DNA from: Labia minor
Lineage: Eukaryota; Arthropoda; Insecta; Dermaptera; Spongiphoridae
DNA: 64,000 nucleotides
NCBI GenBank assembly: GCA_963082975.1
Contig: OY720347.1
Location: 9,964,225-10,028,224 of the forward strand
Direction: 5' to 3'
The translations under genes were made by a program, and so were the position numbers. The notes under the pieces were generated by a model that worked only from the letters and a program-made list of their open reading frames with translations, had not been told where the DNA came from and did no database searches. Shown here piece after piece: positions 32,697-43,508 of this stretch; the stretch's first letter is position 1; every line of letters begins with the position of its first letter.

Positions 32697-32812
32697 CATA
32701 AACTAGAAGAGATCGAGAAATATTACTTAAGGAAAGTATCTTCGGAATTAAAAAAGGAATTCACTGGCAAAGTTTCATCCAAATCCCTAAAGATTTTCCT
32801 TTTGTAAACAAT
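32697..32812 (+). repeat. R3 repeat, copy 3
   Basis: AAACTAGAAGAGATCGAGAA to CATCCAAATCCCTAAAG, about 90 percent like copy 2 by eye. Confidence 0.6.
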
Positions 32813-33118
32813 TAATAAATGTTTTTATATTAAATATAATTTCCAAGTTTAATATAAAGTCAACAGACCCTGTTCAAACAATGCTCAAGTTCCATCACTG
32901 TATTTATTGCGAATTATTTGCATTTCAATAGTGTGATTAGCTAATTCTTATTTTCTATTTGTTTCTCACAAAATCTTCTATGACACAATGATATTTAAAC
33001 TGAAATGACAATATGCTATTAAAATTTATCGATGAAAATAAATGTTAAACATTCTTGAAAGAAAAATAAATCCTAGAAAAGAATGTTAAAGAAAGTTTCC
33101 TCTAAAGGATTGAATGAA

Positions 33119-33152
<34 letters not shown>

Positions 33153-33552
33153 TAATTATAATTCAAGTCAAAGAATCTTTAACACGAAAATTAGAATTGT
33201 AAATGGAATATTGACTAAGTTTATATGAATATATCGAGAAACAATTTCAACTTGTTTAGACAGACACTGTAGGAATGAAAGAGGATGGCAACCGGTTTGT
33301 TAGTTTGTTTTCTTGTTGAAGAGAAAAAGAGATGAAGATGATGATGTCCAGTGTAATCGGCTGTCCGTTTTTCAAGACATTTCAAAGCAGTTAAACGATG
33401 TCCATGCCTGGAATTAACAAATCGCTCGAAGAAAATCCATGATTTTTCTAAGAAACAAGAACAACTTGTTTTTCTTGACCAAATAAATAATTGAACTTAT
33501 CAATAACATTTAATTTTTAAAATATAAATTTAATTTTAATATAATTATTCAA
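32813..33552. other. Stretch with (TA)n microsatellite, no genes
   Basis: (AT)n at about 33119-33151. A more mixed block at 33270-33450 has no recognised content. Confidence 0.45.
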
Positions 33553-33722
33553 TTAGAAGTTGTCAAAAACAAAGTACTAATACAAAATGGCTGATAATGT
33601 CAATATATGAGGGAAAATATGTATACCAACATAACAAAAAAAAATAATTCGATAATCGAATGTACACAACACGCAAAAATTCAAAATTCACCTTTTCTTT
33701 CTTTTGAACAGACCTCGTATAT
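33553..33722 (-). mobile_element. Mar2 5' end, solitary fragment
   Basis: Minus strand: TATACGAGGTCTGTTCAAAA then GAAAAGGTGAATTTTGAATT and TTTGCGTG, CGATTATCGAATTA, TCAGCCATTTTGTATTAGTA and TTTTTGACAACTTC. It matches the leader of the Mar2 copies at 21940 and 39355 and stops before any coding part. Confidence 0.75.
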
Positions 33723-34579
33723 AATTTTAACCTAAATATAAAAATTAATTAAAATCAAATATAAAATTTAAATATTATTGGACTACTTCACTATGTTTTC
33801 TCTAATTGAAGTAATTAGATTCAATTAAATTCATTGATATTTAGATATAGGAAGTTAAATTTTTTACAAATTAAAATTAAATTATGGTTATTGTATAACT
33901 CTTTAAAAAAACTTTTTACATCTTTTTAGATAAATTATTAAGTTTTTAAATGCAATTTTAATCTATCATTATTTTTTATTAACTTTAATTATATAAACAA
34001 ATTTTGAATTTCCTTGACTTTCAAATTTTGAATTAATTTTAAATTTTCCATAAATTCTACTATTAAATCGATGTCATATAAAAATTCGTTGAACCAACAA
34101 ATAAGGTTTGTTACCAACATTAAAGTCACAAATTAATTAAAATAATAAAAACAAATAAAAAAATAAATTTATATTTAAAATGATAAATAAGTAAAAATAT
34201 TTCAACAATTTTTTTAATTTTTTTTATACGCAAATAAATGATAATTTAATATTAAATTTGATGTGTCGGTTTGGATGACAAAGTATTTTATCGAATGATA
34301 CCGGAAGGATCGACTCAATTCTATGGATATTTATTATTTGTAGGTTCAACCACATCATAAATCGGATGATTAAATATTGTATGAAATCGCGCAGGATGAC
34401 CACAGAATGGTCATTGCCCACTCAATTGACTCGAGCTCTTCTCCCCATCACTCACCCACAGCCCTTGACATGTCAAAGTAATTCAAGAAAATTTCTCAAT
34501 TATATCCCTTTTCCCACCTCCTTCTTTCATCAGAAATCACTCCGCCATATATCATTAAAAATCAGAAAAAGGTATACAT
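33723..34579. other. AT-rich stretch, nothing recognised
   Basis: Opposed frames 34224-34421 and 34366-34581 show no family resemblance. Confidence 0.4.
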
Positions 34580-34838
34580 AAAAAAAAACAATAAACTGAC
34601 TTTGTACGTCCTACTCAAGCCGGTTATATCAATGAGGTGACCTATGATCAGTAGAACGGGTCCTCTCAACCTTTACCTTGATTTTCTTGATCGGAGGCGC
34701 TATCAAGTAGCTTTTCCCCAGTGTTGTTCCCGGAGGCTGGGTTGACTTCGACCCATAGACCCCAGCTAGGGCCGGGACTTGAATCCGGGACCATGTGAAT
34801 GTGAGGCAGGTTCGCTACCCACTCACCCGATGGCGCCT
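34580..34838 (-). mobile_element. SINE1 copy 2
   Basis: Minus strand begins GGCGCCATCGGGTGAGTGGG, has GATTCAAGTCCCGGCC (B box) and the shared body GGGTCTATGGGTCGAAGTCA, and ends GGACGTACAAAGTCAG followed by a T-rich tail (plus strand A tract before it). Confidence 0.75.
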
Positions 34839-34905
34839 AAAAAGATATAGATATATGATTAAAATATTTAATAAATCAACAAATATATTAGAATTATCTC
34901 TTACA

Positions 34906-34936
34906 TCAAAAAAAAAAAAAAAAAAAAAAAAAAAAT
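34906..34936. repeat. Poly-A tract
   Basis: About 29 consecutive A residues. Confidence 0.95.
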
Positions 34937-35028
34937 TATCACCATTAGTATTGACTGTATAATTTGTTAATTTCACTTAAAAAAAAAACAGCTTAATTGA
35001 AATTTATTTCTTGTTATTTAATTTAAAA

Positions 35029-35313
35029 CAGTGATTCCCAAAGTCGTCTATATCGACCCCCAGGGGTCTATGGCAACCTGCAAGGGATCTACGTCAGCGA
35101 AAAAAAAATTTGGTGGTCCATAAAGTGAAAATAGGAGTCCACGATAGATAAATTTTTTCCCGATTTGTGGCTTTTAAACATTTTCGATTTTTCAATATTT
35201 TTAACACTAAACTTACATTTACAAAAAAATCAATATCAGTTAAGTAGGAGGTCTACACAAAACCGAAAAACATGGCAATGGGTCTTCGGCACAAAAAAGT
35301 TTGAGAACTTCTG
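35029..35313. mobile_element. hAT-C MITE, 285 bp
   Basis: CAGTGATTCCCAAAGTCG at the left, AAGTTTGAGAACTTCTG at the right; perfect 8-bp duplication ATTTAAAA (35021-35028, 35314-35321), although this target is AT-rich. Contains CGACCCCCAGGGGTCTATGG. Single copy in the window. Confidence 0.7.
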
Positions 35314-35598
35314 ATTTAAAATAACAAAAACATAAAAATTCTATTATTCTTCATAGATATAGCATAAAAAAAATCAAAAAAGCACACATAACCTATATCA
35401 AAGCATATGCTATTATGTTGTATTTAATACACTATCATATATAAAATTATTCTAAATATATATATATAATTCTTAGTATATCTAATTGCCTATTTAAAGT
35501 AATAGGTACTTGTATGTATTTTGATCAGCGACATCTTTTGATTAAGATGCGAAGTATCAATACAAAAAAACTAACCTAACTATTAAATTCAATCTATT

Positions 35599-35907
35599 GA
35601 AACTGAAACTGGAGATGTCTGCCGACGTCAACTGAACAAATTGAAAGACGTATTGTTGCAAAAAAGACCAGCAATAGCGGGTATCAGGCGCAAAGTCATC
35701 CTTTTATATAACAACGCTCGGCCACACGTTGCAATAGTTGCGAAGGATACACTGTTGCAGCTCGAATTTGAAGTTCCACCGCACCCAGCGTACTCACCAG
35801 ACATAGTACCTTCTGTTTTCCACTTGTGCAGATCGATGCAGTTAGCCTGGCTAGCATACGCTTTATATTTAAATGAGATTAAAACACAAATTGTTGAAGA
35901 AGTGTGA
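35599..35907 (+). pseudogene. Mauritiana-type mariner transposase fragment, catalytic Asp lost
   Basis: An open frame of about 103 codons reads ETETGDVCRRQLNKLKDVLL, KRPAIAGIRRKVILLYNNAR, PHVAIVAKDTLLQLEFEVPP, HPAYSPDIVPSVFHLCRSMQ. It is the catalytic core between the QLxxL segment and the third aspartate. The second catalytic residue (normally HDNARPH) is Asn (YNNARPH), and the third (APSDYHLF) is Val (VPSVFHL), 34 residues apart. The N-terminal half is absent and C-terminal sequence is decayed. The frame is open but the protein would be catalytically dead. Its right edge abuts an inverted R2 copy. Confidence 0.8.
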
Positions 35908-35956
35908 AAATAAACGGATGATTGGATCACTGCCATACCAACATCGTTCTTACATT

Positions 35957-36310
35957 ATTCAAAATTCGTAGTTTTCTATCAACTTTTGAGAAATGTAGCT
36001 CAACCGGAAGAGGGTCATTTCCTATAACGTTTTGATTTTTTTTCCTCTAAAGTGACCGTAAAAATAAAGATATATGTTTGATAGTTTTTCACATGATTAA
36101 AAATTATATAAAACTGCTATATATAGAATTTCAGCTTGATTGAATCGCTGAAAGGACCGGAATTAATTTTTTAACACTGCAAATCACGCGCCAACACGTG
36201 ACTTGGTGCCATCAACAAAGAGCCAAACATGCGCATATTTAATAAATATTATTTATAAATTTTAATTTATAATTAATTAAATTTAATTTATATATATAAG
36301 ACACTCCAGC
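35957..36310 (-). mobile_element. R2 repeat copy 5, inverted, 3'-truncated
   Basis: From CGTAGTTTTCTATCAACTTT through AGTGACCGTAAAAATAAAGA, CTATATATAGAATTTCAGC and GCGCCAACACGTGAC to AGACACTCCAGC. The boxes beyond the CAACTTTTG module are missing. Confidence 0.7.
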
Positions 36311-36548
36311 TTATTTTTATTTTTATTTTTTTCCATATAATCGAATTACTATATTTTATTTTTCAGTTTTAAATATTCGCAGTGAGTATTTTATTTTTAA
36401 AATAATATTCTACCGTTGAAATAAATGTATGATAAAAAAGCATTTACTCGCATTCTGACTAATACATACATAAAGGTATCATTTTATCAAAGCAAACTTT
36501 TTTTAATAAATTCTCTATCAATATTGACAGGAAAGAGGTTTCCTTCTT

Positions 36549-36580
<32 letters not shown>

Positions 36581-36937
36581 TGCTGAAAATCTCATATAAA
36601 CCAGGCAACCAATCGGAATTAATATTCAAAGCTCTTTTTTTCTAAATAAAACCTACCGCTTTCTCTTTGTATGTCTTTTTTGTCAGAATCCACCCACAAA
36701 TATATTTAATCGTTATGCAACTGAACACACGGACCATCTCTAATTAAAGGACTCAAAAAAACGACTGAAATACGAATCTATTAAATCAAAAATGAAGATA
36801 ATTAAATGAAAGATTAATAATAATAAAAAAAGAAATATATATGTATATAGGGTTATTCTAAAATAAAGGGCTGATTTCAAACATTTATTTTTTCCAAACT
36901 ACAAGAGATAGAAACATGATTATAACGTTAATGGATA
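36311..36937. other. Stretch without genes; (AT)n array
   Basis: (AT)n at about 36552-36580. No other recognised content. Confidence 0.45.
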
Positions 36938-37154
36938 CAGCACTTTAATGTGCCGCGAGATTTTGAGGCTCTTAAACATTTCCGACTTTTTTCTAAATTT
37001 TTTCAATTTGGTTCTAAAAAAAAGGTATTCCCTTTTTGGGACCATTTTTTTTCAATATTGTAAACACTTTTACACTTATCTTTTTTTTCTGTGCTGTTAA
37101 ATTTTTAAACCGTTAAAAGTGTGCCGCGGTAAAAAAAAAGGTTGAGAATCACTG
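36938..37154 (-). mobile_element. hAT-A MITE, one end decayed
   Basis: Contains GTGCCGCGAGATTTTGAGGC, TTTCAATTTGGTTCTAAAAA, GTGTGCCGCGGTAAAA and the intact end GGTTGAGAATCACTG. The left end is damaged (CAGCACTTTAATG) and the flanking 8-mers do not match. Confidence 0.65.
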
Positions 37155-37262
37155 AACTAAGCTCTTTGCAGCCAGACAGACTTCGATATTAATATTTGTT
37201 ATTTATTAATATTATTTATTATATTAAAGTCTTTGTGAAAAGTGATATCATTGGCTCAAATC

Positions 37263-37300
37263 TAGAACAATTAATGTGAATGTACCAGTAGTTTACACTA
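37263..37300 (+). repeat. TACCAGTAGTTGACAC family, single end
   Basis: GTGAATGTACCAGTAGTTTA then CACTATAAGGA; compare 28175-28226 inverse. Confidence 0.45.
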
Positions 37301-37464
37301 TAAGGAGAAAAATTTGATAATGACAAAGGTTGAGAATCACTGAATGGTGTGCATTTAATGTGATCACCGCGTGTTAGGACAACTCTAGGAGAAAAAATTG
37401 ATAATGAAAAAGGTTGAGAATCACTGAATGGTGTGCATTTAATGTGAGCACCGCGTGTTACACG
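37297..37464. repeat. 84-bp tandem duplication, two units
   Basis: GGAGAAAAA-TTGATAATGA, AAAGGTTGAGAATCACTGAA, TGGTGTGCATTTAATGTGA and CACCGCGTGTTA occur twice with an 84-bp period (TGAATGG at 37341 and 37425). Each unit includes a GGTTGAGAATCACTG hAT-A terminus, so the duplicated unit itself includes a hAT-A end. The minus-strand frame 37219-37533 crosses both units and is not a gene. Confidence 0.7.
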
Positions 37465-37791
37465 ATAAATGTCAAAACGGTGGCTCATTTTTTGCCAATC
37501 ACGAATCAGCTGGTCTTTGGTTATTGAATTCATTGCTTTAATAATTCGATGTCTTAGATCTTCAAGAATGTCAGGTATTCTCGTTCCATGTGCGCGAACG
37601 ATTCATGCTTTTCCCTTTGCAGATGCAACCATCTTCTACGAATTTTCGAAAATACTTTTGTGTTCTATCTTATCAGATTATATTTAGAAAAATTTATAAA
37701 AGCTTATTTTCTAAAAAAAAAAAAAATTGTCTTAGTGTTAAAAATTGATAAAAATGACAGGGATAAAATCAAATTTCTAAAAGGAAAATAA

Positions 37792-38358
37792 GCTGAAGTG
37801 TCTCCACTCGACTATCTCGCAATTTGAATTGGATTAAATAACATAAGATATTATATTTAAATTAAATTTAATTAATTATAAATTATAAATTAAAATTAAT
37901 AAATAATATTTATTACACCAGCACATGTTTGGCTCTTTGTTGATGGAACCACGTCACGTGTTGGCGCGTGAGATTTGCAGTGTCCAAAAATTAATTGCGG
38001 TACTTTCAGTGATTCAATTTTTAATAATGTGAAAAACTATCAAACATATATCTTTATTTTTACGGTCACTTTAGATGAAAAAAAATCAAAACGTTGTAGT
38101 TAATGACCCTCTTCCAGTTGAGCTACATTTCTCAAAAGTTGATAGAAAACAACGAATTTCGAATAATGCCCGTGTACCAAATTTCATGATTCTAGCTCAA
38201 ACCGTTTTTGCGTAATCTTGTCTACATACATACATACATACATGCATTTTTCTTATCCTAAGTGAAAATGATTCAGGAACCTTCAAAACGTATAAAAACA
38301 TCAAAATCTCGATATCGAAAATTTTCGTGATCGCAATACTATCTCGCCAGAGATAGTA
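37792..38358 (+). mobile_element. R2 repeat copy 6, full length
   Basis: Best reference copy. GCTGAAGTGTCTCCACTCGA and CTATCTCGCAATTTG at the left; GATCGCAATACTATCTCGCC then AGAGATAGTAAAAA at the right. Between: CACGTCACGTGTTGGCGCG, TTTACGGTCACTTTAG, GAGCTACATTTCTCAAAAG, CCAAATTTCATGATTCTAGC, a (CATA)n tract (38224-38244). No open frame is shared among copies. Confidence 0.75.
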
Positions 38359-39354
38359 AAAATGATATTTGAGTAAATATTTATATTGATCATTAATATT
38401 CTTACTATTTATGAAATCTATTTTGTTTTGAAATCTATTTCTAATTTATCTATCCACTTATAATAAAATTGTTATGGTTTATATATGATCGAAACTAAAA
38501 TTAACATAAATTCGGAATAAATAGTATAATTTAGGTATCTTGTTAAATAATATCTATAAAGTAAATATAATTAGTTTCTTGAATCAACTTTCCTTTCGAA
38601 TTGTAATTAAAAACGGTGGCATTTGCTTTGTGTTTGATGAATGCATACTGAACATGAACCACTGCATAATTTACATTTCTCCAAGGGTTTGCTTGTTGGG
38701 GTTAAACAGTCAGACCAGGTGCCAGGGTGGCAGACACTCTTAACTAATTAATATTAGAATAGCGTCTGGCATCGGTCGTGTCAATTAAAATGACGGTTAC
38801 GAGGTGTTGTTGTTGTTGTTGTTATTTGGATGGGTTTTTGTCATGCGTAAAACTCGGTCAAGTTGAAATGAACACATTGGCTGTTTCTCAATTATCATAT
38901 TATTGATAAGATAAACGATAATAGAGATAAACATTCTAGAAAATATGTATTTATTATCATAATTAATTGACCTTTTTTTTGTATATATTTAAATGAGGGA
39001 CATTGTGGATTAGAATACAATCGAATTGTATTTTTTATTTTTTTTCTATACCATAATTAAATACATTTCCTTACTAGCTAGCAAGCAATTAAGAAAAATT
39101 TTTTGACTATCTAGTAATTTGTATTTTTTGTTTATCAAATTATTAATTAATTATCTATTTTAATATTATACTTGAATATTATTCATTTAAGTATTCAAAA
39201 ATGAATGAGAAATTTTAATTTAGATTCATATTTGTATTATTTATATTGGAACGTTAATATCTTTACCTTTATTTATTTTTCATGGATAAACTAAAAATAT
39301 TTGTAAATTTAGATATAATTATATATATTTAATATGTAATTAATTATCAATGAA
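38359..39354. other. Stretch without recognisable genes; (GTT)n array
   Basis: (GTT)n at 38804-38823. Frame 38540-38743 shows no family resemblance. Confidence 0.4.
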
Positions 39355-39991
39355 AAAATATTTATTTATTCATCATTATTCATTTTGTTCCCTTCAAAGT
39401 AATTCCCTTCAGATATAATGCACTTATGCCAGCGCTTCTTCCAACCGTCAAATCTCTTCTGAAATGCGCATTTCGGTATGGCCATCATCTGGTTTTTCAA
39501 TTCCGACTTTATCTCATCAATTCTGGCAAAACACTTTCCTTTCATTGATCTCTTCAGTTTTGGAAATAGGAAAAAGGCACAGGGAGCTAAAGCTGGTGAA
39601 TACGGTAGTTGAGGCATGATTACAGTCTTGTTTTTGGTCAAAATATCACGAACAAGCAATAATGTGTGAGCTGGTCCATTACCGTGATGCAGATTGATGA
39701 TTTGTTTTTTCCACAATTCTGATCGATTGAGTCGTTTTGCTTCACGCAAATGTTGCATAGCTTCCTTGTAGTATTACTTGTTTTTTTTAAGTAAAAAATT
39801 GAAGAACACACACAAAACGAGACTAACTTTTTCAGTTGTCAAAAACAAACTACTAATACAAAATGGCTGAAATATGAGAAACATATGTATACCAATATAA
39901 CAAAAAAAAAAAGAAGAAAAAATTCCCATAATCGAATGTACTCAGCCCGTGAAAATTCAAAATTCACCTTTTCTTTTGCACAGATCTCGTA
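39355..39991 (-). mobile_element. Mar2 mariner copy, internally deleted
   Basis: The 5' end (minus strand) GTACGAGATCTGTGCAAAAG, the leader with TTCGATTATGGGAATT and CAGCCATTTTGTATTAGTAG, and then a jump near 39770-39790 straight into the C-terminal coding half. The N-terminal and first-Asp regions are absent. Confidence 0.75.
39366..39758 (-). pseudogene. Mar2 transposase C-terminal half, both remaining catalytic Asp mutated
   Basis: An open frame of about 130 codons reads LHHGNGPAHTLLLVRDILTK, NKTVIMPQLPYSPALAPCAF, FLFPKLKRSMKGKCFARIDE, then KRFDGWKKRWHKCIISEGNY and FEGNKM. HHDNAPAH has become HHGNGPAH (second catalytic Asp to Gly) and APCDFFLF has become APCAFFLF (third Asp to Ala); the SPD aspartate is Ala too. 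Spacing is still 34 residues. The C-terminal end is complete compared with the copy at 22135. Confidence 0.85.
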
Positions 39992-40481
39992 CATTAATAG
40001 TTTGATGATCTGGTATTATTTTTATTAAACCGTTTTCAAATCTAAAATAAAATTCTAATTTCATTTAATTAAGTTGTTACATTGAAACGGCTCATTCTAA
40101 TCTCATCAAGTACGAAAATTTAAAAATTTATTAAATAAATAAAAATGTCAAATTCTCACCTCTCTATTTTTTTTTACCAATACAATTTATAAATTTGAAT
40201 GTAATAATTATAGAAATAAAAGTTTAGATAATTTTTAAATATTTATTTAAGTATTTTGAATTAAACATTTTTTTTATTTGATGTTATCAGTTTTATTTTT
40301 CTTCTCTTCAACAACATCAAAAACAACACCTTTGTTGGTTTCCTCCTGCTTGTTGTCTGATGTTGTTGTTATTAGGCACCTGCCCCGTCTTGCAAGTCAG
40401 TTTGATAAAAGCATACAGCTTGCGTGGGCGTTTCAATTTATTGATTGCCCTCTTTCTTTTACTTCTTCTTCTTCTTCTCTG

Positions 40482-40513
<32 letters not shown>

Positions 40514-41174
40514 TATAACTTAAGTTTTCTTCTTTTCTTTCCATCTCATGAATATTCACAAATGATATCTTAACGAGGAATGGAAAGGGGATGAGATTGG
40601 TGGATAAGGTGGTGGGACTTGGGAGGGTATTTTTTCATTCTTTATTTGACCTTTTGCTTTACCTTAAGTAGCAATCTATAGAGAGAATCAATAGAGAATG
40701 TGGTTGATCTCTTTTGTGTCTCTGCCTCATCCATCACAAAACATTATTTGAATTTTTTTTTTTTTTTTGATAAATCATCAAGAAATTGAGATGTCATATT
40801 TTCTTCGTTGTACTTCATTTTTCTTCTTTTTTTTCTTTAATGCTTCTACATCGTCGATTATCCTTTAAATTGTTCATTTAATTTGATGTTCTTCTTGTTA
40901 TGACTATCATTCAATGTTTCATAACCACCACTGAAGGATCTTTCTTCAAGCAACCCTCCCCATTAATCATTCCAATTAAGAAATTATTCTTGTTTCTCCT
41001 GGCTATCTATTTATTTCATGTTGTTATAAAGTCATTATTAAATAAATATCATATAATATAAACCCTCTGTTTTATAATACTTACATCTGTTTAATCGAAC
41101 AATAATTACTTATAGAAATCAAATAAAAATTGCTATTTTCTTCATTTAGTCATGAAAATTAACTAAATTTAAAA
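39992..41174. other. Stretch with low-complexity arrays, no genes
   Basis: (CTT)n and (TC)n at 40455-40508 generate long arginine/glutamate or serine/leucine frames on both strands (40278-40523, 40317-40559), which I discount. Otherwise AT-rich. Confidence 0.5.
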
Positions 41175-41289
41175 TCATAGTACAGTGATTCTCAACCTTT
41201 TTTTTTTAACCGCGGCATACTTTTAACCGTTTAAAAATTTGGCGACACACAAAGAGAAAGATAAGTGTAAAAGTTTACCATATTGAAAT

Positions 41290-42713
41290 AAGTTGACCTG
41301 TGGCCAGGTCCGAACCGACCGAAGCACAGTGGTCTGAAACGCCCAAATAGCTGGCCAAAAATGAAGATGTTGGTGAAACAGCTTGAAATTTTGTAGGCAA
41401 TAGTTTTGAGAGTCAGGAAATTTAAATTTGACAAAAAAAAAAAAAATGGCGAATTCAAAATGGCGGACAGATTTTTAGAAGATGCGATTTTTTGAGCCGA
41501 AAATTTCGAAATTGAAGTTAGATTGTACGAAAAAAAATGATAAATTTCAAATGATGTGTTGATTGATATTAATCGCGCTACCCTGCAGGTACCTGTGGGT
41601 CCCATAGGCCCTAGTCTGTTGACGTTCGCGCGCTCGGAAAAAAATTCATAGGAACAAATGGGGCAAAAAGGAGCAATTTTTTCTTCATGATTCTTTATCT
41701 ATAGACCTTTATCTTTATGATTCAAATGAGATTGTCACCAATGGTCACCAATGTAAAAAATGCGGAATGTTTTTTGAAAAGTTTTTCGTCAGGTTACATT
41801 TTCTGACACAAGCGGTTTAAATCAGTCAATATCAATATAATACATGCATTTCTAGCAAACAAAATAAAAAAGTCCATGAACATACCTCCAGCAACAGTTT
41901 CCATGTCGCAAGTTGCAAATGAACAGCTGACTTTGAGATGTTCGGAAAACTCGTAGAGTCATGGTAGTGCTCTACATTTTCAGCTTTTCGTACATAAATA
42001 TGTCTTCAACAAAATACCATAAACGACATGCAAAAAAAAATTTTTTCAATTTTCGATTTTTGGCCAGCTTTTTTGGCGTTTCATACCACTGTGCGACGGT
42101 TTGAAATAAATTAATTTCCAGCTACAGAAACAATTTCAAATAATTTTCATATATCTATTAATGTAATAAAAAACAGATATGGATACATAAATAATAAATA
42201 TAAACATTTTTAATTTTATTTTATTTATAATATATATGCAAGACCAGGCTGTGACGTCATGAATGGCTGGATGACGTCATATAATTTTAAATCAAGAAAA
42301 AACTAATAAATATGATTTTTCTCGAGGATAAAACCAATACAAAGTGCATGATTCGTGGTGATATATAAAAAAATCTCCTTTGGTGTGAAAATAACCCCTT
42401 CCTTCCTATCGTCGATCGGTAATACTACCACTTCCGGTTTCCGGAATTGCACCAAAAGTTGATCAATTCATCCCACTGATGCATTAAGTAAATATACCAA
42501 ATTTCATCAAAATCGGTTGAGCCGTTCAGGCTGTACACATCTATACGGACGGACAGACGGACAGACGGACAGACGGACAGACGGACGGACAGACATCATG
42601 CTAAAAATACTTTTTTCTGTTTAGAAAATGCATGATTCGTGGAGATATGTAAAAATCTCCACATGTGAAATTTGGTGTGAAAACAATACCTCCCTTACTA
42701 TCGTCGGTCGGTA
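41290..42713 (+). mobile_element. R1 repeat copy 3, inserted in hAT-A and itself interrupted
   Basis: Starts AAGTTGACCTGTGGCCAGGT then CCGAACCGACCGA; after the TIR element continues CGACGGTTTGAAATAAATTA and ends CTATCGTCGGTCGGTAAAAA. Two CRE palindromes TGACGTCA (42252-42259 and 42272-42279), a (GGACAGAC)n tract (42548-42592), and the 3' stem-loop GTGGAGAT...ATCTCCAC. Inserted at an A run (ATTGAAA / AAAGTGG), no clear target duplication. Confidence 0.75.
41325..42093. mobile_element. TIR element of unknown superfamily, 769 bp
   Basis: Left CACAGTGGTCTGAAACGCCC then AAATAGCTGGCCAAAAA; right, inverse, CACAGTGGTATGAAACGCCA then AAAAAGCTGGCCAAAAA: about 37 bp with few mismatches. It splits R1 inside its CCGACCGACGG box; CGA may be duplicated (left ...CCGA, right CGACGG), though 2 extra bases (AG) precede the left end. 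Interior contains ATGGCGAATTCAAAATGGCG and GGTACCTGTGGGTCCCATAG; no transposase frame. The minus-strand frame 41231-41605 crosses the junction and is spurious. Confidence 0.75.
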
Positions 42714-42911
42714 AAAAGTGGTCCCAAAAACGGTTTTTTTTTTTTTTGGAACCAAATTGAAAAAAATTTAGAAAAAAACGTTTAAGAACCTCGTAATCTC
42801 TGGGCACACTAAAGTGCCGCGGCACAGTGGTTGTGAATCACTGTCATAGTATATCATTCTATTTTAATTTATATATATATATATAAATATTTTCGCTTTA
42901 CTTTCCTTTTT

Positions 42912-43504
42912 TACCGACCGACGATAGTAAGGGAGGTATTGTTTTCACACCAAATTTTACATGTGGAGATTTTTACATATCTCCACGAATCATGCATTTT
43001 CTTAACAGAAAAAAGTATTTTTAGCATGATGTCTGTCCGTCCGTCCGTCCGTATAGATGTGTACAGCCTGAACGGCTGAACGGATTTTGATGAAATTTGG
43101 TATATTTACTTAATGCATCAGTGGGATGAATTGATCAACTTTTGGTGCAAATCCGGAAACCGGAAGTGGTAGTATTAGCGATCGACGATAGGAAGGAAAG
43201 GGTTATTTTCACACTAAAGGAGATTTTTTTATATATCTCCACGAATCATGCACTTTGTATTGGTTTTATCCTCGGGAAAATCATATTTATTAGTTTTTTC
43301 TTGATTTAAAATTATATGACGTCATCCAGCCATTCATGGCGTCACAGCCTGGTCTTGCATATATATTATAAATAATATAAAATTAAAAATGTTTATATTT
43401 ATTATTTATGTATCCATATCTGTTTTTTATTACATTAATAGATATATTAAAATTATTTGAAATTGTTTCCGTCGGTCGGTTCGGACCTGGCCACAGGTCA
43501 ACTT
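42912..43504 (-). mobile_element. R1 repeat copy 4, inverted relative to copy 3
   Basis: Plus strand begins ACCGACCGACGATAGTAAGG and ends GTCGGTCGGTTCGGACCTGG then CCACAGGTCAACTT. It holds one intact CRE (43317-43324) and one decayed (TGGCGTCA, 43337-43344). With copy 3 it forms an inverted pair of about 600 bp, about 200 bp apart. Confidence 0.75.
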
Positions 43505-43508
43505 ATTT

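Larger units (their letters stand above)
41183..42843 (+). mobile_element. hAT-A MITE carrying nested insertions
   Basis: Left CAGTGATTCTCAACC, right GGTTGTGAATCACTG, with perfect 8-bp duplication TCATAGTA (41175-41182 and 42844-42851). The hAT sequence runs 41183-41289 and resumes at 42714 with GTGGTCCCAAAAACGG. Between lies an R1 element (41290-42713) which in turn holds a TIR element (41325-42093). hAT sequence alone amounts to about 237 bp. Confidence 0.85.

Noticed and set aside
37219..37533. 104-codon minus-strand frame with internal repeat
   Set aside because: The repeat in the protein is the 84-bp DNA tandem duplication with hAT-A ends.
40278..40559. Opposed frames rich in Arg/Glu and Ser/Leu
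   Set aside because: Products of (CTT)n and (TC)n microsatellites; no family resemblance.
41231..41605. 124-codon minus-strand frame
   Set aside because: Runs across the junctions of hAT-A, R1 and the TIR element; chance read-through.
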